A DNA stretch of 64,000 nt from assembly GCA_949316495.1 (NCBI GenBank), contig OX439004.1, positions 46,486,447 to 46,550,446 of the forward strand, read 5' to 3'. Both the position numbers and the translations under genes were made by a program. This stretch comes from Amphiduros pacificus. Taxonomy: Eukaryota > Annelida > Polychaeta > Phyllodocida > Hesionidae. The notes beneath the pieces are model-generated. The model saw nothing but the letters and a program-made list of their open reading frames with translations. It was not told the origin of the DNA and ran no database searches. Every line of letters begins with the position of its first letter. Positions within the stretch are counted from its first letter, which is position 1. Positions 55,483-64,000 of the stretch are shown one piece after another.

Positions 55483-57415
55483 GTCACATGTGAAGCTTCT
55501 TGTGTCCACACATAATCATACTTTCTTGTGATTGTTGTGATAAGATGTTGCTAAGATATACAGAGGAGGCTGTGTGAAACATTGTTACACTACTCCTCAT
55601 GAAAAAAATATGTATGGTGCTGAAATCTGTTGACCTTCTATTTAAATTTAGGGAGATGAGAATGCATTTGATGAAAATCAAGCCCCATGCTGATATCTAG
55701 ATATATATTAAGCAAATTACCCTCCAAAGCAGGATTTCTCTATCATGTCTCTGCCACCAAAGATAAAAGGTGCACACAGGATCAACCGCAAGTCATGACT
55801 ACTAATAAAAATCTGGCTGAGAACTGATTGATGACAGATTAAGAGACTATTCATTCCGCTTCTCAATGGCTAGCATCTGGTTCAGCCAATGGATTGCAGG
55901 TCATGAGGCAGGTAACTGACATGGTGTTACAGGTTTCTAACTTCAAGACAGGTCAATGGCATCAGAGGTAGAGAGAACGACTAATTAAGCATGCTTCAAC
56001 AAAGAGAAATGATGTTATCCTATCATTTCATAGTGTACATTGAAATAATCAGGCAGTAATCAATGGTAATTAGTAGCCATATAATGTCTGTAAACTGATC
56101 CTGTCCTTTTAACTAGCCATGTTTCAGCCGTAACCGGCAAGTGGTAAGGGTTTTTGACCTTCTGGCCTCGGAAGACAGAATGAGTCTTAGAAAGTTTCAA
56201 CTTTATAAACTCATCTTACAAGTAAACTTGCAGGCTTTACATGCACACGCTTGTTAATTTGTAACTTCTCTTGGATATATATAATCAGGATGATCATTTG
56301 CTTGGTGGGCAATATATTCTTATAATCCAACCATGTATGAATATTTTTCAATCAGTTGAAGAACTGGCAGCCATGACAGATAAACTAGTACCCTAATGTT
56401 GAAATCAGAAAAAGGTACCCAGGATTTGAAGTAGACAATGTTATTGTTACATGATTTGGGGCTGGGTTACTACCATATGTTAAGTTGTGGTGTTCACAAT
56501 TTTGAAATTGTTAATATACATTGAGAGACTCAGGTTTCATCCAAGAATATCAAAAAGTAAAATTGCATCAATTGTTATATAACTCAACTCACAGGTAGTT
56601 GTGCTATGTTTGTGTGTTGACATAATCGGAACACGCTGATTTCATTTAATCTCATTTGTCTCTCAACAAGCAGCATGTTATATTGTCACATGATTACCAC
56701 ATGAACATGTTATTATAGTTTATTCATATATCACCAGAACAAATTTAAAAGTGTTGTCCAAAATGGTGGAAGTTCCTTTTAATCCAACATCCACAAAAAC
56801 TAGTTTTTACATAAAAAAAATGTATGTCACATCACTTTATCAGGAAAATGACCGAAAGCTTGTATGATCTCACCGACTCTAGTAAGTCAGCTTCTAAAGT
56901 CATGTACGGTGATGAAGGGCTACCTGTAGCCAACCACAACAAGGTCTTGAAAAGTTCTGAACATTGTGTCACTAATCATATGTTAATTAGTCAGGTTTAA
57001 TATTGTATACATGTAGATATAGTATTTCCCTGTTTCACCAACAAAATAAGGGATTCCTCAGAACCAAATGGTTTGATATTGAGCTTCACATACTTTTAAA
57101 AATAGAATGCTATTCTTTCCTGGTAAAATGATCATTTTCTCATTCATTCTTATTCCATGAGTCATTTTGTTATGTTACCTGACATGGGAAATCATTGACC
57201 ATATCATCATGATCATGGGGTGTACCCCAAAATTGAAATCATTCTTGAAACCAAACAGTATTGATCTCAAATTAATCTGATGTCAAGCATCACATGACGT
57301 TGTTCAACATTTACTGGGAATCTTCACATTTAACATTTAAAAAAGGAGGATTTTATTCACAGAGATCCATACCATTTGAAAAGTAGGAAAAGTCAAAATT
57401 TAACCTCTCTTACAT
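55483..57415. other. Upstream spacer
   Basis: 1.9 kb of mainly AT-rich sequence. 55740-55860 shares a dispersed block with 47030-47100. No gene, RNA or array recognised. Confidence 0.3.
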
Positions 57416-57652
57416 TCACATATTCACTTCAGACCTTGTTGAGAAATATGACATTTCTGCGAGTCGAAGTGTTTTTGGCCTGCCAGCCTGGACACTGAAG
57501 GTTAGGGCTACCTGTAGCTGATACAATATGATGAGCAAACAAACATTTGCGATAGCCCACACCATCAGTCCCACCCACCTACCTCTATTTCTGGGATCAA
57601 CTTGTATATTCTTGCGTGTATCTGTGATAAAAACCATCTTCTTCCATTTCAT
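57416..57652 (-). CDS. Unrecognised small frame with one membrane span
   Basis: 78 codons from an ATG with A at -3. A basic N-part (MKWKKMVF, RNRGRW) precedes one strong hydrophobic span VGLMVWAIANVCLLIILYQL, the layout of a type II membrane protein. CTACAG|GTAGCC after YQLQ could be a donor, making this a first coding exon of a larger protein. It starts 70 bp downstream (in transcript sense) of the candidate first exon of the cyclase. It cannot be a coding leader for cyclase exon 1, because splicing in phase 0 to 44278 meets TGA at the second codon. No family recognised; it may be chance. Confidence 0.25.
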   Translation of the reverse strand: MKWKKMVFITDTRKNIQVDPRNRGRWVGLMVWAIANVCLLIILYQLQVALTFSVQAGRPKTLRLAEMSYFSTRSEVNM

Positions 57653-57721
57653 AATCTCTTTGAAACTTCCCGGTAAATTTTAAGTGACCGCGGTGGAGCA
57701 GTGCACGGAGTAGATCCTTAC

Positions 57722-57830
57722 CTGTGGCCGTGATCAGCTGAACAGGTGTGCAGAGCAAACTGCCTGAGTTATCCACGGTCCCGGGCTGCTCTTTCCGTAC
57801 TCTGATTGGTTATAAAATGATACGCTCTTC
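57722..57830 (-). promoter_or_regulatory. Candidate promoter and non-coding first exon of the cyclase gene
   Basis: On the minus strand: TTTTATAACCAATCAG (57802-57817; CCAAT box beside a TATA-like run), then 80-90 bases with CCCGGG and several CpG, then GGCCACAG|GTAAGG with the donor at 57721/57722. Local GC and CpG are clearly above the surroundings. Seen: boxes and donor. Inferred: a short untranslated exon spliced over 13.4 kb to the acceptor at 44279. The TATA run reads TATAAAA on the plus strand, so direction is not certain. Confidence 0.4.
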
Positions 57831-58076
57831 CAATAATTGATTACACTCCCACCAACTCACAAATCACTGCCGTCCACTACCTTGAAAAGGTAAAATTCAC
57901 AACACATGCAAAGACAAAAATTGTCTGTTTGTGTAAATATAATAGAGTTTGAAATTGGGTGCTGTGTTTTTATTCAACAATGATGTCAACATGATATGCC
58001 ATATTTGAGACTTTCATAATCTCTTCTAATTCCAAGCCATATAAATGTGATGTGCTTTTCCTTAAATGTATTTATG
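57831..58076. other. Spacer
   Basis: Nothing recognised. Confidence 0.3.
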
Positions 58077-58954
58077 GACGGACCATTATTCATTCGGGGG
58101 GAGGGGTTTAGGAAAAATATTTTGCCGCCTTTATTTATTTATTTATTCATTTTTATTTTATTTTTATTTTAATTTTTTTTTGAGGGGGGGGGGGGGGGGA
58201 GGGGCAATCGGCCATTCTTCGTTGGGCCACCAATTTTTTTCCTAGGGTCCAAACATCCTAATTTTTATACTTATATATGTATAAATGGATGTATGATTGA
58301 TTCGAAAATGATAAAATGCTTTATACACTAATTCACAGTAAATACAAGTATTTCAAGTAGTCATTTATTGAAATAAACTTCATCTACCTATAAAGTTCTG
58401 GGTGCCAGATTGCAGAGCTATATGGTAATTGTATGCAAACACGAGGAAAAGGTATTCCGCATTTGATGCCAATTGTGGCAGAGGTACTATGTGACTTTAT
58501 CTCGCCATGCAAAGTACTTGTTAATGTAAAAGGTAAAAAAATATTTGCAAAAGATAGCAATATAACATTAAAATTATGGCTCTCAGATTATATGCCACCC
58601 TAAAAGTTATGTTGTAAATTGTATTTGTTGCTGATGCCTCAAAACTATAGCTCTCTGGAGATGCTAAACATATTTTGGGTAGATTATACCTATTGCAGTG
58701 CTGCACGAAACGAGACAAAATATATTTTTAGTTTCTTTTTTCCCCTCTAAAATTGACTTCTAAAAGGTTGAAACTCAATTTTTTTCTCCAAAAATTTTGC
58801 CCTTCAAACATTTTTTTCTGCAAATGTGCAAGTCTCAATTTATTTGTTCTTAAGATTGGCATTCTCTTTTTTTCTCCATCAAGTGGTCTCACCAATTTTT
58901 GATCTTTTTTTAACTTTCTTCCACCCCCGCCCCTGAATGAATAATGGTCCGCCC
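58077..58954. mobile_element. DNA-transposon-like element with about 20-bp terminal inverted repeats
   Basis: The left end GACGGACCATTATTCATTC plus a G run is matched inverted at the right end (C-rich, GAATGAATAATGGTCCGCCC). About 880 bp, no coding capacity. It contains an (A/T)-rich stretch, a run of about 17 G at 58183-58199 and a copy of the founder repeat of the 49-bp array at about 58390-58520, which may be a nested insertion. Confidence 0.6.
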
Positions 58955-58987
58955 CTCACGTGACCTTTGTTGCAAATAATGCCAGTA

Positions 58988-61900
58988 AGAGAGGGAACTG
59001 GGAGAAAGGAGCTTAGGTGATGACAGGAGACAGTGGCTGAACTCAGGAGAGAGGGGACTGAGAGGAAGGTGCTTAGATGAATACAGGAGACAATGGGAGA
59101 GGGTTGAACTCAGGAGAGAGGGGACTGAGAGGAAGGAGCTTAGGTGATGACAGGAGACAGTGGCAGAAGGCTGAACTCAAGAGAGAGGGGACTGAGAGGA
59201 AGTCGCCTAGATGGGGACAGGAGACAATGGGAGAGGGCTGAACTCAGGAGAGGGGACTGAGAGCAAGGAGCTTAGGTGATGACAGGAGACAGTGGGAGAG
59301 GGCTGAACTCAAGAGAGGGGGACTGAGAGGAAGGCGCTTAGATGAATACAGGAGACAATGGGAGAGGGTTGAACTCAGGAGAGGGGACTGGAAGAAAGCA
59401 GCTTAGGTGATGACAGGAGACAGTGGAAGAAGGGTGAACTCAAGAGGGCTGAACTCAGGAGAGAGGGGACTGAGAGGAAGGAGCTTAGGTGATGACAGGA
59501 GAAAGTGGGAGAAGACTGAACTCAGGAGAGAGGGGACTGAGAGGAAGGAGCTTAGGTGATGACAGGAGACAGTGGGAGAAGACTGAACTCAGGAGAGAGG
59601 GGACTGAGAGGAAGGAGCTTAGGTGATGACAGGAGACAGTGGGAGAAGGCTGAACTCAGGAGAGAGGGGACTGAGAGGAAGGAGCTTAGGTGATGACAGG
59701 AGACTGTGGGAGAAGGCTGAACTCAGGAGAGAGGGGACTGAGAGGAAGGAGCTTAGGTGATGACAGGAGACAGTGGGAGAAGACTGAACTCAGGAGACTG
59801 GAAGAAAGCAGCTTAGGTGATGACAGGAGAAAGTGGGAGAAGGGTGAACTCAGGAGAGGGGACTGGAAGAAAGCAGCTTAGGTGATGACAGGAGACAGTG
59901 GGAGAAGGCTGAACTCAGGAGAGGGGACTGAGAGGAAGGCGCTTAGGTGATGACAGGAGACTGTGGGAGAAGGCTGAACTCAGGAGAGAGGGGACTGAGA
60001 GGAAGGAGCTTAGGTGATGACAGGAGACAGTGGGAGAAGACTGAACTCAGGAGAGGGGACTTGAAGAAAGCAGCTTAGGTGAGGACAGGAGACTGTGGGA
60101 GAAGGGTGAACTCAGGAGAGGGGACTGGAAGAAAGCAGCTTAGGTGATGACAGGAGACAGTGGGAGAAGGGTGAACTCAGGAGAGGGGACTGGAAGAAAG
60201 CAGCTTAGGTGATGACAGGAGACAGTGGGAGAAGGCTGAACTCAGGAGAGGGGACTTGAAGAAAGCAGCTTAGGTGAGGACAGGAGACTGTGGGAGAAGG
60301 GTGAACTCAGGAGAGGGGACTGGAAGAAAGCAGCTTAGGTGATGACAGGAGACAGTGGGAGAAGGGTGAACTCAGGAGAGGGGACTGGAAGAAAGCAGCT
60401 TAGGTGAGGACAGGAGACTGTGGGAGAAGGCTGAACTCAGGAGAGAGGGGACTGAGAGGAAGGCGCTTAGGTGATGACAGGAGACAGTGGGAGAAGACTG
60501 AACTCAGGAGAGAGGGGACTGAGAGGAAGTCGCCTAGATGGGGACAGGAGACAGTGGGAGAGGGCTGAACTCAGCAGAGGGGACTGAGAGGAAGTCGCCT
60601 AGATGAATACAGGAGACAGTAGGAGAGGGCTGAACTCAGGAGAGAGGGTACTGAGAGGAAGGCGCCTAGATGAATACAGGAGACAATAGGAGAGGGCTGA
60701 ACTCAGGAGAGAGGGGACTGAGAGGAAGGCGCCTAGACGAATACAGGAGACAGTAGGAGAGGGCTGAACTCAGGAGAGAGGGGACTGAGAGGAAGGCGCC
60801 TAGATGGATACAGGAGACAGTAGGAGAGGGCTGAACTCAGGAGAGAGGGGACTGAGAGGAAGGCGCTTATAGATGAATACAGGAGACAATGGGAGAGGGT
60901 TGAACTCAGGAGAGAGGGGACTGAGAGGAAGGAGCTTAGATGGGGACAGGAGACAATGGGAGAGGGTTGAACTCAGGAGAAAGGGGACTGAGAGGAAGGA
61001 GCTTAGGTGATGACAGGAGACAGTGGCAGAAGGCTGAACTCAAGAGAGGGGGACTGAGAGGAAGGCGCTTAGATGAATACAGGAGACAATGGGAGAGGGT
61101 TGAACTCAGGAGACTGGAAGAAAGCAGCTTAGGTGATGACAGGAGAAAGTGGGAGAAGGGTGAACTCAGGAGAGGGGACTGGAAGAAAGCAGCTTAGGTG
61201 AGGACAGGAGACAGTGGGAGAAGGCTGAACTCAGGAGAGGGGACTTGAAGAAAGCAGCTTAGGTGAGGACAGGAGACAGTGGGAGAAGGCTGAACTCAGG
61301 AGAGAGGGGACTGAGAGGAAGTCGCCTAGATGAATACAGGAGACAGTGGGAGAGGGCTGAACTCAGGAGAGAGGGGACTGAGAGGAAGGCGCCTAGATGA
61401 ATACAGGAGACAGTAGGAGAGGGTTGAACTCAGGAGAGAGGGGGACTGAGAGGAAGGCGCTTAGATGAATACAGGAGACAATGGGAGAGGGTTGAACTCA
61501 GGAGACTGGAAGAAAGCAGCTTAGGTGATGACAGGAGACAGTGGGAGAAGGGTGAACTCAGGAGAGGGGACTGGAAGAAAGCAGCTTAGGTGAGGACAGG
61601 AGACTGTGGGAGAAGGCTGAACTCAGGAGAGAGGGGACTGAGAGGAAGGCGCTTAGGTGATGACAGGAGACAGTGGGAGAAGACTGAACTCAGGAGAGAG
61701 GGGACTGAGAGGAAGGCGCTTAGGTGATGACAGGAGACTGTGGGAGAAGGCTGAACTCAGGAGAGAGGGGACTGAGAGGAAGGAGCTTAGGTGATGACAG
61801 GAGACAGTGGGAGAAGACTGAACTCAGGAGAGAGGGGACTGAGAGGAAGTCGCCTAGATGGGGACAGGAGACAGTGGGAGAGGGCTGAACTCAGCAGAGG

Positions 61901-63155
61901 GGACTGAGAGGAAGTCGCCTAGATGAATACAGGAGACAGTAGGAGAGGGCTGAACTCAGGAGAGAGGGTACTGAGAGGAAGGCGCCTAGATGAATACAGG
62001 AGACAATAGGAGAGGGCTGAACTCAGGAGAGAGGGGACTGAGAGGAAGGCGCCTAGATGGATACAGGAGACAGTAGGAGAGGGCTGAACTCAGGAGAGAG
62101 GGGACTGAGAGGAAGGCGCTTATAGATGAATACAGGAGACAATGGGAGAGGGTTGAACTCAAGAGAGGGGGACCGAGAGGAAGGCGCTTAGATGAATACA
62201 GGAGACAATGGGAGAGGGTTGAACTCAGGAGAGAGGGGACTGAGAGGAAGGAGCTTAGGTGATGACAGGAGACAGTGGGAGAAGGCTGAACTCAAGAGAG
62301 GGGGACTGAGAGGAAGGCGCTTAGATGAATACAGGAGACAATGGGAGAAGGCTGAACTCAGGAGAGAGGGGACTGAGAGGAAGGCGCTTAGATGAATACA
62401 GGAGACAATGGGAGAGGGTTGAACTCAGGAGAGGGGACTGGAAGAAAGCAGCTTAGGTGATGACAGGAGACAGTGGGAGAAGGCTGAACTCAAGAGAGGG
62501 GGACCGAGAGGAAGGCGCTTAGATGAATACAGGAGACAGTGGGAGAGGGCTGAACTCAGGAGAGAGGGGACTGAGAGGAAAGAGCTTAGGTGATGACAGG
62601 AGACAGTGGGAGAGGGCTGAACTCAGGAGAGAGGGGACTGAGAGGAAAGAGCTTAGGTGATGACAGGAGAAAGTGGGAGAAGGCTGAACTCAGGAGAAAG
62701 GGGACTGAGAGGAAGTCGCCTAGATGGGGACAGGAGACAATGGGAGAGGGCTGAACTCAGGAGAGAGGGGACTGAGAGGAAGGGGCTTAGGTGATGACAG
62801 GAGACAGTGGGAGAAGACTGAACTCAGGAGAGAGGGGACTGAGAGGAAGGAGCTTAGGTGATGACAGGAGACAGTGGGAGAAGACTGAACTCAGGAGAGA
62901 GGGGACTGAGAGGAAGTCGCCTAGATGGGGACAGGAGACAATGGGAGAGGGCTGAACTCAGCAGAGGGGACTGAGAGGAAGGAGCTTAGGTGATGACAGG
63001 AGACAGTAGGAGAGGGTTGAACTCAGGAGAGAGGGGACTGAGAGGAAGGGGCTTAGGTGAATACAGGAGACAGTAGGAGAGGGCTGAACTCAAGAGAGAG
63101 GGGACTGAGAGGAAGGGGCTTATAAGAATACAGGAGACTGAATGGGAGATGGTGA
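58988..63155. repeat. 67-bp purine-rich satellite array, about 63 copies
   Basis: The unit reads CTCAGGAGAGAGGGGACTGA, GAGGAAGGAGCTTAGGTGAT, GACAGGAGACAGTGGGAGAA, GACTGAA, about 78% purine on the plus strand. Subtypes: TTAGGTGATGACAGG, CCTAGATGAATACAGG, and a shorter GGACTGGAAGAAAGCAGC type. A run of subtypes at 60531 recurs 1320 bp later at 61851. Plus-strand frames up to 85 codons are artefacts. Confidence 0.97.
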
Positions 63156-63339
63156 AGTAAGGTTGCTGAAAGGAAATAAAGCAAGCGGCTCACCTGCGCT
63201 GAACTGAGGTTGTGATAATTAAGAATTAACAATTATATGAAAAACGATACTGCCTCCAAACTAAGAATATAAAACAAGGTCTACCCCAAAGTCTCCTACT
63301 AAAATACTGAAATAGAATGAGCTGTTAAAATTTCCTTCT
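63156..63339. other. Spacer
   Basis: Nothing recognised. Confidence 0.3.
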
Positions 63340-64000
63340 GTTTTTTTCTTTCTCAGAGTTTAAACTCGAATTTGTTTAAAATGACGAAAACAAGAAATCT
63401 TTGATTCAAACATTTTCTTGCATTAAAAGCAACGTTTCATTTGAAGGGTTCTTCGGGATGCGAACATTAATGTCAATAGAAACTAAAACAAATGATGAAT
63501 TTATAAGTGATGTTGAAAATACGTTTAACCATGAATGTAATTGTAATAATGATGACCTGGATGAACATTAAAAAAAATATAATGAATTGACATGTGTCCT
63601 AGATAAACATGCACCAATGGTCGAAAAAAACATTTATATGAGAAAACCGGCACCATGGTTACTTGAAAATATAAGGGGGAAGAAAGGACTTAATAGGAGG
63701 CTCGAAAGAAGAATGAATAAAACGGGATTAACAATAAAGTACAATACCAAATGCAAAAAATGAATAGATTCAACAGCACACTCAAATCTGCAAGGAATAA
63801 ATACTATTCTGATATGATTGACTGTAACAAATCTGATCATAAAAAAACTTTTCAAAGTTCCAACTGGGCCCTTACACACAAAAGAGACTCCCTTCCCGAA
63901 ACATGAATATACAAACAAATTAGCAGCTGAATTTAATAATCTCTTTTTAAACAAAATTGAAAATCTTAGAAAAGCAATGGATGATAAAGGCGAAAATATC
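63340..64000 (+). mobile_element. LINE fragment, linker before reverse transcriptase
   Basis: Plus-strand peptides, in pieces: CVLDKHAPMVEKNIYMRKPA, PWLLENIRGKKGLNRRLERR MNKTGL, and KLAAEFNNLFLNKIENLRKA. These are the HAP.....PW..EIR and AEFNNFF..KI motifs that lie between endonuclease and reverse transcriptase in CR1/L2-like LINEs. The frame shifts after about 63740 and again near 63870, so it is decayed. It continues beyond the right edge. A minus-strand frame over it is a shadow. Confidence 0.8.

Noticed and set aside
54673-55531. 275- and 278-codon frames on both strands
   Set aside because: Product of the 24-bp array.
63634-63954. 106-codon minus-strand frame
   Set aside because: Shadow of the plus-strand LINE linker region.

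Overview
The window is animal nuclear DNA. It is AT-rich, has GT-AG introns, and is full of interspersed and tandem repeats. Bivalve-type 'pearl'/Helentron-like elements with internal tandem cores, CR1/L2-type LINE pieces and a tRNA-derived SINE suggest a marine lophotrochozoan, probably a mollusc. The phylum is an inference; no host gene here fixes the species.

The only host gene I can assemble is a membrane adenylate cyclase of the type 5/6 clade on the minus strand. Eleven coding exons run from the start codon at 44242 to an exon ending at 664, and the gene continues past base 1. All 22 inspected ends (start codon, splice sites) agree, and the exon phases join into one open frame of 766 codons. 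They cover the cytosolic N-terminus, the first six membrane spans, the whole C1a catalytic domain with both metal-binding aspartates, the C1b linker and the first three spans of the second membrane cassette. The remaining spans and the C2 domain lie outside. A splice acceptor in front of the start codon and a CCAAT-bearing sequence with a strong donor at 57722 suggest a non-coding first exon about 13.4 kb upstream.

By my own counts, about 40% of the window (roughly 25 kb) is tandem repeat. There are some fifteen unrelated arrays with units of 2, 12, 15, 24, 26, 27, 43, 44, 49 (two unrelated), 50, 54, 60, 67 and about 147 bp. Most lie in the introns, several next to exons. The long open frames in these arrays come from units divisible by three, or from stop-free units, and are not genes.

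Layout from left to right: exons 11 and 10 with a 49-bp array, a CpG-rich patch and a LINE tail between them; intron 9 with inverted dispersed repeats and a pearl-like element; the compact exon cluster 9 to 4 (9.2-12.2 kb); the 18.7-kb intron 3 with six arrays, a second pearl-like element, two LINE pieces and a 278-bp palindrome; exons 3 and 2; the 11.4-kb intron 1 with four arrays; exon 1; then a 13-kb upstream stretch with foldback elements and perfect palindromes, the candidate first exon, a TIR element, a 4.2-kb purine-rich array and a LINE piece at the right edge.

The most unusual item is at exon 9. Its last 32 coding bases plus the first 18 intron bases, including the 5' splice site, are repeated ten more times in tandem directly downstream, giving eleven consecutive GTAAGT donors.
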